The position numbers and the translations under genes are program-made. DNA of 64,000 nucleotides, taken from contig JBBALI010000008.1 in assembly GCA_040403095.1 (NCBI GenBank), positions 1 to 64,000 on the forward strand, in the 5' to 3' direction. Under the pieces are notes generated by a model. The model did no database searches, was not told where the DNA came from, and worked only from the letters and a program-made list of their open reading frames with translations. Of the stretch, positions 24,164 through 33,680 are shown piece after piece (position 1 is the first letter of the stretch; each line of letters opens with the position of its first letter). The DNA is from JAQVCM01 sp040403095. GTDB lineage: Bacteria > Bacteroidota > Bacteroidia > Flavobacteriales_D > Crocinitomicaceae.

Positions 24164-26734
24164 TTATAATTCACCCAAGTTCATTCCTATGGTGAAATTT
24201 AATTTACCATAATATCCTTTTTGAGAGATTCCGATATCTGAAGCCTTTCCGTAACCTGAAGCATTTGGATCCAATTTATCGAAGCCCCAACCATAATCCA
24301 AACCAAGCATTCCGAACATCGGCAAGAAAACACGGATACCAACACCTGCAGATCTTTTCACATTGAAAGGATTGAATTTTGATAATGTTGGGAATGTATT
24401 TCCAGCTTCTCCAAATCCAAGTACATAAAAAGTAGCTTGCGGATTTAAAGAAATTGGGTAGCGTAATTCGATTGTGTATTTAGCAACAATTGGATCTCCA
24501 GTTGTATTTGACAATGAGTTGTCTTCATAGCCTCTCAATGCAATGATTTCACGACCCCCAAATTGGTTCACACCAGTTAGTCCACTACCTCCCATGTTGT
24601 ATCTTTCGAAGGGAGAAAGTCCTTTAGCTTGCTTGTAAGCACCCATAAATCCAAAACCAATTCTTGGCATTAAAACTAATTTTTTGTCATTCGTTAAAGG
24701 GAAAAACCATTCCCCAGTGAATTTCAGCTTGTAGTATTCCAAATATTTGTAGCGCTCCTGTGCTGTTTGTGTTGAGTAATCTACGCCTTTTTCAAAAGAT
24801 GAGTATGGTAGTGAACCTTTTGCTGTGAAAGTCAAATGTGAACCTTCAGTAGGATAAATTGGGACGTTGACTGAGTTTCTTTGAAGTACATATTTTAAAC
24901 TGATGTCATTTGCATAACCAGTACTTAAATTCGCAAAAATTGAATAGTTAGCAACATCATAATATTGGTATGCCAATTCGTAATAGGCGCTAAAATAATC
25001 ATCTGGAATTTTTTTACGTCTACCCAATCCAACTCCAATACCTGAAATTCCAACACCGCTATAGTTTTCGTTTGATCTTGCTAATCCAGTTGATGAAAAA
25101 GAAGTATGATTCACCCAAAAAGAGAATGCGTTTGGTTTCTTCCCTCCCAACCATGGTTCGGTGAATGAAAAATTGTAGCCCTGATAATATCTACCATTTG
25201 TTTGACCACGTATAGAAAGTCTTTGTCCATCGCCAGCAGGAAGGGGAGACCAAGAACCTTTTTTGGTTACATTTTTCAACGAAAAATTATTGAATGTTAG
25301 TCCTAAAGTTCCAATTACTCGACCAGCACCATAACCTCCCGAAAGTTCAATTTGATCAGAAGATTTTTCTTCTACAGTTACTTCTAAATCTACTGTTCCA
25401 TCTTGTGGATTTGGAATTGGAACAAATTGAAGCGCTTGGTCATTGAAATAGCCTAACTGAGACAATTCACGTTGTGAACGAATGATGTCATTTCTGTTGA
25501 ATAAATCGCCAGGCTTGAATCTTAATTCTCTTCTAATAACGTGTTCGTTTGTTTTGGTATTTCCCTTGATGATGATATTTTTATTGCGAGCTTCTTTCCC
25601 TTCAATGATTCTCATTTGGTAGGAAATGTGGTTGTCTTTCACATTTTTTTCAACCGCATTGATTTGGAAGAAAAGATATCCTCTGTCCATGTACAAGGAT
25701 GAAATGTCTCTTCCATCTTGGCTCATGTTTAATCTTTGATCTAGCAATGTTTTATTGTAAACATCACCATATTTAATGCCAAGAATTGTGTCTAAATAGC
25801 CAGTTCTAAATTTGGTGTTTCCAATCCATTCAATGTCTCCAAAAAGGTATTTGTTTCCTTCTTGAATCACCATTTTAATGGCAAGGTTTTTTGCATCTTT
25901 TTGGTAAACTGTATCAAACGAAATGATGGCATCTCTTAACCCGATGGCGTTGAATTTTGCTATCAGGGCCAATTGGTCTCTTTCATAAGCTGATTGAGAA
26001 AATTTAGATTTTTTGAAAACATGCCAAGGTGCTTTCTTTTTGGTGTCTTTCATCGCCATTTTCAATTTCCAAGTAGGAATTGATTCATTGCCTTCAATGA
26101 CTAATTCACCAATTTTGACTTTTTTCCCTTTGTTGATATTGATTAAGAAGATTTCAGAATTGTTCATCAAACTATCTGCTTGTCTTCTAATTTCAACGTT
26201 TGCAGCATAAAATCCTTTTTCTCTAAAATATCCTTTGATTCTATTTTGAGTAGTAAAAACCAAGTTTTCGGTAATTGTTTTACCAGAATAAAGTGAGATT
26301 TCTTCTCTGATTTTATCTGCTTCTCTTTTATTTACACCTTTGAATTTGAATCGTGAAAGTTTTGGTCTTGGCGTAACCGCAATTACAAGGTAAATAATTC
26401 CTGCAACTTCTTTGTCAGCATAAATTTCAACGTCAGAAAAAAGCCCTTCGTTCCATAAATTTTGAATGGCTTTTGAAATTTTCTCTCCAGGAATATTAAT
26501 GTTTTGTCCTTGGCGTAGTCCCGCGATTAGTTTAATTGCTTGGTGATCATAATTGTCAGCTCCTTCAATTCTGATAGGACCGATTTCATATTCTTTTGGT
26601 TCCTGAAAATTGATGGCTGTTCCACCAATTGAAGTAGGACCAGTAACCGTTTTTAGCGTATCTACTTGACCGATTACATTAAATTGTAATAGACAGTAAA
26701 AACTGAAGATAAAAAGCTTAAAAAATTTATTCAT
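24164..26734 (-). CDS. bamA: Outer-membrane assembly factor BamA
   Basis: 856 residues. A signal peptide is followed by POTRA repeats (about 45-430; for example IRIEGADNYDHQAIKLI, FKFKGVNKREADKIR, IIIKGNTKTNEHVIRRELRFKPGD) and an Omp85/D15 barrel (about 460-856) with the family signatures ELSGGYGAGRVIGTLG, GGSGLTGVNQFGGREIIALRGYE and SAGVGIRVFLPMFGMLGLDYG. It folds and inserts outer-membrane beta-barrels. The gene starts 5 bases after uppS and precedes the two skp genes, a conserved Bacteroidetes block. Confidence 0.95.
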   Translation of the reverse strand: MNKFFKLFIFSFYCLLQFNVIGQVDTLKTVTGPTSIGGTAINFQEPKEYEIGPIRIEGADNYDHQAIKLIAGLRQGQNINIPGEKISKAIQNLWNEGLFSDVEIYADKEVAGIIYLVIAVTPRPKLSRFKFKGVNKREADKIREEISLYSGKTITENLVFTTQNRIKGYFREKGFYAANVEIRRQADSLMNNSEIFLININKGKKVKIGELVIEGNESIPTWKLKMAMKDTKKKAPWHVFKKSKFSQSAYERDQLALIAKFNAIGLRDAIISFDTVYQKDAKNLAIKMVIQEGNKYLFGDIEWIGNTKFRTGYLDTILGIKYGDVYNKTLLDQRLNMSQDGRDISSLYMDRGYLFFQINAVEKNVKDNHISYQMRIIEGKEARNKNIIIKGNTKTNEHVIRRELRFKPGDLFNRNDIIRSQRELSQLGYFNDQALQFVPIPNPQDGTVDLEVTVEEKSSDQIELSGGYGAGRVIGTLGLTFNNFSLKNVTKKGSWSPLPAGDGQRLSIRGQTNGRYYQGYNFSFTEPWLGGKKPNAFSFWVNHTSFSSTGLARSNENYSGVGISGIGVGLGRRKKIPDDYFSAYYELAYQYYDVANYSIFANLSTGYANDISLKYVLQRNSVNVPIYPTEGSHLTFTAKGSLPYSSFEKGVDYSTQTAQERYKYLEYYKLKFTGEWFFPLTNDKKLVLMPRIGFGFMGAYKQAKGLSPFERYNMGGSGLTGVNQFGGREIIALRGYEDNSLSNTTGDPIVAKYTIELRYPISLNPQATFYVLGFGEAGNTFPTLSKFNPFNVKRSAGVGIRVFLPMFGMLGLDYGWGFDKLDPNASGYGKASDIGISQKGYYGKLNFTIGMNLGEL

Positions 26735-26739
26735 GCAAG

Positions 26740-27486
26740 TTAAATTAGTTGTTCGGATACTTGGCCGAATCTTCTTTCTCTGTGTTGGTATTCAAGCACT
26801 GCTTTGAAAAGATCTTCTTCTCTGAAATCAGGCCATAGCACATCTGTGAAGTAAAATTCGGTGTAAGCCATTTGCCAGAGTAGGAAATTGCTTAATCTTT
26901 GCTCACCGCTTGTTCTGATAAGTAATTCTGGGTCAGGAAAATGTTGCGTATTCATTTCTTCATTGATCAATTTTTCATTGATTTCAGAAGATTTTAACGT
27001 TCCATTTTCAACTTTTTCAGCGATGTTTTTGATCGCTTCTGTGATTTCCCATCGTGAACTGTAGTTCAGGGCGAGAATCATATTGATGGTTGAGTTTTGT
27101 GCTGTTTTTTCTTTGGCGATTCTCAATTCGTCTTGGCAATCTTGCGGCAATCCTGAAACATCTCCGATGCTCCAAAGTTTTGCGCCATTTTCATTCATTG
27201 CGGGCACTTCGTTTGCAATGGTTTTAACCATTAAATCCATCAGTCCTTCAACTTCATCTTGCGGTCTGCCCCAGTTTTCAGTTGAAAAAGCATAAAAGGT
27301 GACGTATTTAACACCAACTTTTTTGGCTGCGCTCAGCGTTTCTCTCACAGAATCTACACCAATGGAGTGACCAAACAAGCGTTCTTGACCTTGTTTTTTT
27401 GCCCATCTTCCATTGCCATCCATAATAATAGCAATATGTTTTGGCGATTTGGTTAAATCAATTTGAGAAAATATATCCATGCACAT
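26740..27486 (-). CDS. uppS: Isoprenyl transferase (undecaprenyl diphosphate synthase)
   Basis: 248 residues. It makes the C55 lipid carrier for cell-wall and surface glycan synthesis. The hallmark HIAIIMDGNGRWAKK with catalytic Asp, the YAFSTENWGRP segment and the C-terminal LLIRTSGEQRLSNFLLWQ are all present. Either ATG 27486 or ATG 27480 can be the start, a difference of two residues. First gene of the uppS-bamA-skp-skp block; a 9-bp inverted repeat lies upstream. Confidence 0.95.
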   Translation of the reverse strand: MCMDIFSQIDLTKSPKHIAIIMDGNGRWAKKQGQERLFGHSIGVDSVRETLSAAKKVGVKYVTFYAFSTENWGRPQDEVEGLMDLMVKTIANEVPAMNENGAKLWSIGDVSGLPQDCQDELRIAKEKTAQNSTINMILALNYSSRWEITEAIKNIAEKVENGTLKSSEINEKLINEEMNTQHFPDPELLIRTSGEQRLSNFLLWQMAYTEFYFTDVLWPDFREEDLFKAVLEYQHRERRFGQVSEQLI

Positions 27487-27521
27487 AAGAACTCTTGAGA
27501 GAACGAATTTAATGAAAGAAT

Positions 27522-27560
27522 AGTATGTCTGACAAAAATTTAGATTTTTTAAGACATACT
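27522..27560. repeat. Inverted repeat upstream of uppS
   Basis: AGTATGTCT (27522-27530) and AGACATACT (27552-27560) are exact reverse complements 21 bases apart in the uppS leader/promoter region. It could be a protein-binding site or an mRNA hairpin. Confidence 0.45.
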
Positions 27561-27568
27561 TTAATAAA

Positions 27569-27600
27569 AAAGAGGGAAACGGTCACCCAAATCCCTCTTT
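27569..27600 (-). terminator. Terminator after atpC
   Basis: AAAGAGGGA (27569-27577) pairs exactly with TCCCTCTTT (27592-27600); on the minus strand it continues into T's. It ends the atpD-atpC transcript before uppS. Confidence 0.85.
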
Positions 27601-27618
27601 ATGTATGTTATGTAATGC

Positions 27619-27906
27619 TTATTCAGCAAGAACAATTACTTTATTATTCAGCATTTCAACAACGCCACCTTTAATACCTACACGGATAATTTTAGGATTT
27701 TTATCTTCCTCAATCAATGAACTTGACTTTTCTGTTCTTTCGAAAGCTTCGTTTAAATCAATTTTGATAATTCCTTTTCCTAAAGCAGAAATAATAGGAG
27801 CATGGTTATTCAAAACCTGAAATAATCCATCAATTCCAGGAAATTGAACTGATTCAACATCTCCTGCAAAAATTTTTGTTTCAGGTGTTATTATTTCTAA
27901 ATGCAT
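27619..27906 (-). CDS. atpC: ATP synthase F1 epsilon subunit
   Basis: 95 residues, corresponding to the N-terminal beta-sandwich domain of epsilon (LEIITPETKIFAGDVESVQFPG, then GLFQVLNNHAPIISALGKG). The C-terminal helical hairpin that inhibits the enzyme in other bacteria is short or missing, as is usual for Bacteroidetes. It follows atpD by 38 bases. The remaining F1Fo genes are not in the window. Confidence 0.92.
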   Translation of the reverse strand: MHLEIITPETKIFAGDVESVQFPGIDGLFQVLNNHAPIISALGKGIIKIDLNEAFERTEKSSSLIEEDKNPKIIRVGIKGGVVEMLNNKVIVLAE

Positions 27907-27944
27907 CTTTTATTGTTTTAATTTACGAAAACAGAATCCAAAGA

Positions 27945-29453
27945 TTATGCAATCGTGTCAGCTAACATTTTTTCTCCTGATTCAATTACATCTTCGATGT
28001 TTCCTTTCAAGTTGAAAGCCGCTTCAGGATATTTATCCATTTCACCATCTAAAATCATGTTGAATCCTTTGATTGTTTCTTGAATATCAACCAAAACACC
28101 TTTCAACCCTGTAAATTGCTCAGCAACGTGGAATGGTTGAGAAAGGAAACGTTGAACTCTTCTTGCTCTGTGTACAACCAATTTGTCTTCTTCAGACAAT
28201 TCGTCCATACCTAAGATTGCAATGATATCTTGTAATTCTTTGTAACGTTGTAGTGTAATTTTAACTCTTTCAGCGCAGTTATAGTGTGCTTCACCTAAAA
28301 TCTTAGCACTCAAAATTCGTGAAGTAGAATCCAATGGGTCAACCGCTGGATAAATTCCTAACTCAGAAATCTTACGAGACAATACTGTTGTTGCATCTAA
28401 GTGAGCAAATGTATTTGCTGGCGCTGGATCTGTTAAGTCATCTGCAGGTACATAAACCGCTTGAACTGAAGTAATAGAACCGTTTTTTGTAGAAGTAATA
28501 CGCTCTTGCATCGCACCCATTTCAGTTGCCAATGTTGGTTGGTAACCTACTGCCGAAGGCATACGACCTAAAAGTGCAGATACTTCTGAACCAGCTTGCG
28601 TGAATCGGAAGATATTATCGACGAAGAAAAGGATATCTTTTCCTTGACCTTCACCATCTCCATCACGGAAATATTCAGCCATTGTCAAACCAGATAATGC
28701 AACACGCGCACGTGCTCCAGGAGGCTCATTCATTTGACCGAAAACGAAAGTAGCTTTTGATTCTTTCATCTCATCTAAATCAACTTTAGAAAGATCCCAT
28801 CCACCTTCTTCCATAGTGTGCATAAAAGCTTCACCATACTTGATAATTCCTGACTCTAACATCTCACGTAAAAGGTCATTTCCTTCACGTGTACGCTCAC
28901 CAACTCCTGCAAATACAGAAAGTCCACCGTGACCTTTGGCGATGTTATTAATTAATTCTTGGATCAATACTGTTTTACCAACACCTGCACCACCAAACAA
29001 ACCGATTTTTCCTCCTTTTGCATAAGGTTCAATCAAGTCAATTACTTTGATACCTGTAAATAAAACTTCAGTTGCAGTAGTCAATTGATCAAATTTTGGA
29101 GCCTCACGGTGAATTGGTAAACCATCACTGTTGTCCATTTCGTTGATTCCATCGATTGCTTCACCAACAACGTTGAATAAACGTCCTTTGATTTTGTCAC
29201 CGATCGGCATTTTGATTGCACTACCTGTTGAAGTTACTGCCATTCCTCTCATGAATCCATCAGTTGAATCCATGGAGATTGTTCTAACAGAACTTTCACC
29301 AACATGAGATTGTACTTCAAGTACTACGCGTGTACCGTCTTGTTTTCTTACTTCTAATGCATCAAAAATGCTTGGAAGTTCAACTCCTTTTTCGAAGCTT
29401 ACATCAACCACAGGACCAATTACCTGGGATACTTTACCATGAATATGCGACAT
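27945..29453 (-). CDS. atpD: ATP synthase F1 beta subunit
   Basis: 502 residues. The catalytic subunit, with Walker A GGAGVGKTVLIQELI, the DNIFRFTQAGSEVSALLGRMPSAVGYQ region containing the Walker B Asp, and the DELSEEDKL motif (DELSEED lever). It couples proton flow to ATP formation in the F1 head. The atpD-atpC pair stands apart from the other ATP synthase genes, as in many Bacteroidetes, and has its own promoter. Confidence 0.97.
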   Translation of the reverse strand: MSHIHGKVSQVIGPVVDVSFEKGVELPSIFDALEVRKQDGTRVVLEVQSHVGESSVRTISMDSTDGFMRGMAVTSTGSAIKMPIGDKIKGRLFNVVGEAIDGINEMDNSDGLPIHREAPKFDQLTTATEVLFTGIKVIDLIEPYAKGGKIGLFGGAGVGKTVLIQELINNIAKGHGGLSVFAGVGERTREGNDLLREMLESGIIKYGEAFMHTMEEGGWDLSKVDLDEMKESKATFVFGQMNEPPGARARVALSGLTMAEYFRDGDGEGQGKDILFFVDNIFRFTQAGSEVSALLGRMPSAVGYQPTLATEMGAMQERITSTKNGSITSVQAVYVPADDLTDPAPANTFAHLDATTVLSRKISELGIYPAVDPLDSTSRILSAKILGEAHYNCAERVKITLQRYKELQDIIAILGMDELSEEDKLVVHRARRVQRFLSQPFHVAEQFTGLKGVLVDIQETIKGFNMILDGEMDKYPEAAFNLKGNIEDVIESGEKMLADTIA

Positions 29454-29489
29454 TTGGGTGTCTTTTAAGTGTAATTCTCAATTTGGGCG

Positions 29490-29520
29490 CAAAGATAAGC
29501 GTTTTATTTTTATAGCGCAA
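29490..29520 (-). promoter_or_regulatory. Promoter of atpD-atpC
   Basis: On the minus strand a TTG (29518-29520) lies 20 bases before TATCTTTG (29490-29497), giving both -33 and -7 elements of the Bacteroidetes consensus. The transcript would begin near 29486, about 33 bases before the atpD ATG. Confidence 0.7.
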
Positions 29521-29572
29521 TCTAAATAGGAATATTTAATTCAATTATTTACTTTTTTTTCATCCAAAAACA

Positions 29573-29605
29573 AAAATCCCCGAATTTTAAAAAGACGGGG
29601 ATTTT
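29573..29605 (-). terminator. Terminator after the second tonB
   Basis: AAAATCCCCG (29573-29582) pairs exactly with CGGGGATTTT (29596-29605), followed by T's on the minus strand. It resembles the hairpin after the first tonB (15665-15698). Confidence 0.85.
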
Positions 29606-29623
29606 GAGTTGTAAAAATTAATT

Positions 29624-30496
29624 TTATTGAATCACGAAGTTGATTGGCATTTGAAAGTAACTATCGACATTCTTGCCGTTTTTCTTAGCTGGTTTCCAAA
29701 TTGGCATTTTGCTAATTACTCTTTTAGCCTCTGCGTCACACTCCGGACATTCATCAAATTTTCTAATCACTTTGATTCTAGAAATTTCTCCTTTTTTGTC
29801 GACTACAAATTGGAAATAGCTTTTTCCTTGAATTCCAAGTTCCAATGGCAAAGAAGGATATTGAAGATTTCGACCTAAAAATTCCATCAGTTTTGATCTT
29901 CCTCCAGGAAATTGTGCTTCTTCATCCACATCTTCGAATGGACCTTCATGTGTCTCAATTATTTCAATCGGGCCTTTGTCCTTTTTTTCTTCCTTTATTA
30001 TAGGATCAAAAGGATCTTTTTCGTCTCCAATAATTTTTTCATTGCCTGATTTGATATCTGGGTCGATTTCAATCTTTGGGTCGATAATTTCGTCATCCGT
30101 TACCTTTAATTCATTGAATTCATTTTGTTTTTGCGGAGTTGATTGAACTTCGTCGATTTTCTCAATTTTGATGTCAGGTTTTGTCTCATCAAGATCCAGA
30201 ATTAAGGTATCCCAAGTTTCTACAAGTGGAACTTCTATATCAACTTTTGGAGTTGATTTCACCAGCATGAAAGTTCCGTAAGCAGCTCCCATGCTTCCTA
30301 CCATTCCAACGAGAATCAATAACATTCTTTTGTTGTAGTCTCTTCTCATGATGTAAGCACCATAATTTTTGTTTCTGTTTTTGAAAACAACATCATTTCG
30401 AACATCGGAGGTTACTTGTTGCCAGTTTTTAGCTGAGAAATAATCATACAATGACACAAGTAGTACAATTGCGATAATACTGAAAATAATTACCAT
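29624..30496 (-). CDS. tonB: Energy transducer TonB, second copy
   Basis: 290 residues, built like the TonB at 14786: an N-terminal hydrophobic segment ending SLYDYFSAKNWQQVTS, the NRNKNYGAYIMRRDYNKR stretch, a second membrane helix (about 50-72), an Asp/Glu/Lys-rich linker instead of the Pro-rich one, and a TonB C-terminal domain (FPGGRSKLMEFLGRNLQYP, DECPECDAEAKR, MPIWKPAKKNGK). No exbB or exbD lies beside it, so it must use the motor encoded at 12.6-14.8 kb or another. The shared N-terminus and hairpin point to duplication of one ancestral gene. Confidence 0.92.
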   Translation of the reverse strand: MVIIFSIIAIVLLVSLYDYFSAKNWQQVTSDVRNDVVFKNRNKNYGAYIMRRDYNKRMLLILVGMVGSMGAAYGTFMLVKSTPKVDIEVPLVETWDTLILDLDETKPDIKIEKIDEVQSTPQKQNEFNELKVTDDEIIDPKIEIDPDIKSGNEKIIGDEKDPFDPIIKEEKKDKGPIEIIETHEGPFEDVDEEAQFPGGRSKLMEFLGRNLQYPSLPLELGIQGKSYFQFVVDKKGEISRIKVIRKFDECPECDAEAKRVISKMPIWKPAKKNGKNVDSYFQMPINFVIQ

Positions 30497-30651
30497 GACT
30501 TTAAGTTTTAGCGATTAATAAATAATTATGAATTGAACTTTCTATTTTTATATTTCAATTCAGACATTTTTTAAACTTACTTCTCTTTTGGCGCCTTAAA
30601 AGATTAAATGAATTTTTATATTCATTTTTAAGTTTTTGTTTGATGCTTATT

Positions 30652-30659
30652 CAAACATA
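30652..30659 (-). promoter_or_regulatory. Candidate -7 promoter box for the second tonB
   Basis: TATGTTTG on the minus strand matches TAnnTTTG. It would give a leader of about 150 bases, and no -33 element was seen, so this is tentative. Confidence 0.35.
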
Positions 30660-31063
30660 AAAAAAGAATGTATTGAAAATTTAAAAAAAACCTATTGTGT
30701 TTTGTTGCTTTATTGAATGGTGTTAATTTCCATTTTAAATGAATAGGGAAATGAATAAATGTGCTTGAAAGCACTTTAAAATAAAGATTTTGGTTCTTTA
30801 AACTTGATTTTTTAACTGTATTTTTTGTTGATTGTGGCGTGTTATTCGCTGATTTTATAAATTCACATTTGAAACCTTCACTGTTTTTTCAAATTTTCAT
30901 AAATTGAGGGGGCAGCCCTCTAGTATAGGTTTTAGATAGCAATTACTTTTACAACATCATTCAATACAATGATATTGGATTGTTTAAGTCGATACAAATT
31001 CTGTTTTTTTTGTTTTATAGATTTTGATCTGCTGCTGCTAAGAAACAATCAAATTCAAAATGT

Positions 31064-31091
31064 TTTCAGGAGTTCACACTAGCTCCTGAAA
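31064..31091. terminator. Stem-loop beyond the T9SS type B gene
   Basis: TTTCAGGAG (31064-31072) pairs exactly with CTCCTGAAA (31083-31091) around a 10-base loop, 23 bases beyond the stop of the minus-strand gene. The T tracts are short, so it is a probable but not certain terminator. Confidence 0.55.
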
Positions 31092-31113
31092 GCTTTTTGA
31101 AAACTTCCAGAAA

Positions 31114-33435
31114 TTATCTCGTTAAGTTAACATGTCCCAAAATAATTTTTCGGTCATCACTGCTTATTAAATTGAATGTGATTTTCCAACTATAGGTTCC
31201 ATCAGGCACTACTAAACCTTGATAATTTGTTCCGTCCCAGCCAATAGATGCGTCTTTACTTTCAAATACGATTTCTCCCCAACGATTAAAAATCAACATT
31301 TCAAATCCTGAAGGGTCAAATCCAGTGGTAAAAACGGGCTGAAAAGTTTGATTAAATTCATTTCCATCAGGCGTAAACGCATTTGGAACATAGTAAATAA
31401 CATTTTCAACTAAAGGTAAAAGTTGAGTCGTAGAATCAACACACCCTTGCGCGGAATAAGCATACAAAGTTACCCAATAACCGTCAGTAGCGCTTAACGC
31501 ATAAAGATGCTCTGGTGAAACTTGCGTTGAATTTGTCAAATCTCCAAAATTCCATAAATAGGCAGTTGCATTTTCTGAAAGATTGAAAAACTGAGCCATT
31601 AAATTAGATTCGCTTAAACTATTTGGATTTATTTCAAAATTCGCAGTTGGTTTTATATTAGAACAAATGTAATTTTCGATCATTAATGATGCAGTGCAAC
31701 CCATTGTTGAAATAACCGTCAATGAAACATCGTTACATCCATCGTTGAAATATGTGTGAGAAGGATTTGGATCTTGACTTCCATTTCCATCTCCGAAATC
31801 CCATGAAAAACTTTGAATTCCACTTAAATTGCTTGAAAATTGCGACTGAATTGGAGAACAGCCATTCAGTGTTGAAGCTTGAAATTGAACCACTGGCTTT
31901 GGAACGATTGTAACCAGAACATCATCAGTTCCTATGCAACCTGATAGATTTGATCCTGTTACGGTATATATTTGGGTAATTTGCGGTTGAAACGCAACAC
32001 CATTTTGTGCGTTTGGTGACCAACTATAATTTCCACCACCCGTTCCGTTGAGTGTTAAAAATTCGCCTTCACAAATACTCACATCATTTCCAGCTGAAAT
32101 AATTGGCAAAGGATTTACGGTAATTGTGATGCTTCCGGCTGCCTGACAATTACCTGAAGTTCCTGAAACATTGTAGGTAGTTGTAGTATTTGGTGTCGCA
32201 ACCACGGAGGGATTTGTATTGGAAGACAAGCCATTCGCATTTTGCCACAAATAACTATTCATTCCACTGGCTAAAAGTGTAACTGATTCTCCTAGACATA
32301 TTGATTGAGAGGAAGCACTAATTGAAATATTTGCAGTACTTGTTACCGTAACCGTAACAGTATTTGTTGCTATGCAATTGCCAATTGATCCTGTGACTTG
32401 ATAAGTAGTTGTAACTATTGGTGAAACAGTAAATTGATTTCCGTTGCCTAAACCGTTATCCCATAAATATGTATTTGCACCAGAAGCGGATAAAAGGACA
32501 TTCTCACCTGGGCAAATAGTTGTCCCGCCTAGAATACTTATTGTGGGATTATTTACCAGCGTGATATCAATAGATCTTGGATTTCCATTCGTTGAAACAC
32601 CACAAATGTTCATGGATGGAATTACTTGAACTGAATAAGTTCCTGCGGGTGTTGAACCCCAATCAATGGAAATTTGATTTGAACTGGCAGTATTGTTTGG
32701 GGTTGTAAATTGAGCTGTGGAGGGCAGTCCGCTCCATGCATATAAGGTATTTGGAACAGAAACGACACTTAAATTTTGTAGGCTACCCAAGCAAATTTGA
32801 GTGTCTCCAGTTATTGGTGAAGCATTGGCAATTGGTTGGTTCAAATTAGGTGTTTTCAAGCTTACGTCATCGATAAAGAGCAATTCATCGCGTCGATTTG
32901 TAGTGATGGATAATGTGAAATAAAAATCTGTCACACAAGTTGGAATATTCCAAGAAAACTGATTGTTCGCGATGTTAAAATTGGCATTACCACTTCCATT
33001 TACTAAAGTATTTGCAGGTTGAGCAACACCATTGTGGTAAGCGGTGAAAATTAAATCTTCATTAGTATCCCAGCCCGTACCAATGCAAACTGGAAAACGA
33101 TTTCCCCATTGGAATGTCAGAGTTCTATTGTAATTACTGCTGCCTGAAATATCTACATTTGAGAAAGTAAAAGTGTTTACAACATTATTTCCATTGCCAG
33201 ATCCACCGTCAAAACAACTTCCACCTCCAGTATTTCCACCTACTACAATTGACCTTGTGCCAGAAGTGTAATTGGAAGAAAAAGAAGATTCAGATTGAGC
33301 AACATTGTCTGCGCCTGTAGATGCGAAGTTCCAGTTATCGCCAACTTCACCACCTTGAAAGGCAATTGTAATTTGTGCAAAAAGGGATTGATTTAGTAGA
33401 AAAAGAATCGAAGTAACAAAATAAATTTTTCTCAC
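31114..33435 (-). CDS. Secreted PKD/Ig-like-repeat protein with T9SS type B (gliding-type) sorting domain
   Basis: About 773 residues. There is no ATG near the front; GTG at 33435 gives a good signal peptide (RKIYFVTSILFLLNQSLFAQ), while the longest frame uses TTG at 33447. After an N-terminal domain rich in Gly, Asn and Ser come repeated Ig-like modules ending YxVTG or YNVSG (about 290-520), a PKD domain with FSWDFGDGNGSQDPNPSHTY and a second, YLWNFGDLTNSTQVSPEH, and the type B tail (VPNAFTPDGNEFNQ, IFNRWGEIVF, WDGTNYQG, PDGTYSWKI). It is probably surface-exposed and used for adhesion or surface binding; its ligand is unknown. Confidence 0.88.
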   Translation of the reverse strand: MRKIYFVTSILFLLNQSLFAQITIAFQGGEVGDNWNFASTGADNVAQSESSFSSNYTSGTRSIVVGGNTGGGSCFDGGSGNGNNVVNTFTFSNVDISGSSNYNRTLTFQWGNRFPVCIGTGWDTNEDLIFTAYHNGVAQPANTLVNGSGNANFNIANNQFSWNIPTCVTDFYFTLSITTNRRDELLFIDDVSLKTPNLNQPIANASPITGDTQICLGSLQNLSVVSVPNTLYAWSGLPSTAQFTTPNNTASSNQISIDWGSTPAGTYSVQVIPSMNICGVSTNGNPRSIDITLVNNPTISILGGTTICPGENVLLSASGANTYLWDNGLGNGNQFTVSPIVTTTYQVTGSIGNCIATNTVTVTVTSTANISISASSQSICLGESVTLLASGMNSYLWQNANGLSSNTNPSVVATPNTTTTYNVSGTSGNCQAAGSITITVNPLPIISAGNDVSICEGEFLTLNGTGGGNYSWSPNAQNGVAFQPQITQIYTVTGSNLSGCIGTDDVLVTIVPKPVVQFQASTLNGCSPIQSQFSSNLSGIQSFSWDFGDGNGSQDPNPSHTYFNDGCNDVSLTVISTMGCTASLMIENYICSNIKPTANFEINPNSLSESNLMAQFFNLSENATAYLWNFGDLTNSTQVSPEHLYALSATDGYWVTLYAYSAQGCVDSTTQLLPLVENVIYYVPNAFTPDGNEFNQTFQPVFTTGFDPSGFEMLIFNRWGEIVFESKDASIGWDGTNYQGLVVPDGTYSWKITFNLISSDDRKIILGHVNLTR

Positions 33436-33509
33436 AATAAATTCCAAACTTTTCTCAATTCAAATGGTTTCAGTAAACATTTACTTCAAGGATTTCACTT
33501 AAATTTTGA

Positions 33510-33517
33510 CAAAGGTA
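33510..33517 (-). promoter_or_regulatory. Bacteroidetes -7 promoter box for the T9SS type B gene
   Basis: TACCTTTG on the minus strand matches TAnnTTTG and lies about 75 bases before the GTG start. Confidence 0.5.
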
Positions 33518-33635
33518 CGGTCATTGATTGAAACTTTTACGAAATTAATATCACCAAAATGTTAACAAATTTAAATAGTTGTGTTTATAGTTTTTGAGAG
33601 AGCGTTAAATGAAAAATAATACTACAAATGCTTTA

Positions 33636-33665
33636 TTTGTTCTCACTTAATGTATTGTAACTTTG
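33636..33665 (+). promoter_or_regulatory. Complete Bacteroidetes promoter before the WG-repeat gene
   Basis: TTTG (33636-33639), 18-base spacer, TAACTTTG (33658-33665). The mRNA would start near 33669, 12 bases before the ATG at 33681, and this rules out the in-frame TTG at 33663 as the start. Confidence 0.75.
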
Positions 33666-33680
33666 TTCAAATTCATTTTT

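Larger units (their letters stand above)
30497..31113. other. 617-base intergenic region with small stem-loops
   Basis: AT-rich sequence upstream of the second tonB and downstream of the 773-residue gene, both on the minus strand. It holds a candidate -7 box (30652-30659), a 5-bp hairpin (GTGCT/AGCAC, 30761-30774), a second 5-bp hairpin in a G/C-rich island (GAGGG/CCCTC, 30906-30920), and a longer stem-loop at 31064-31091. No coding frame was found. A small RNA is possible but unproven. Confidence 0.4.
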
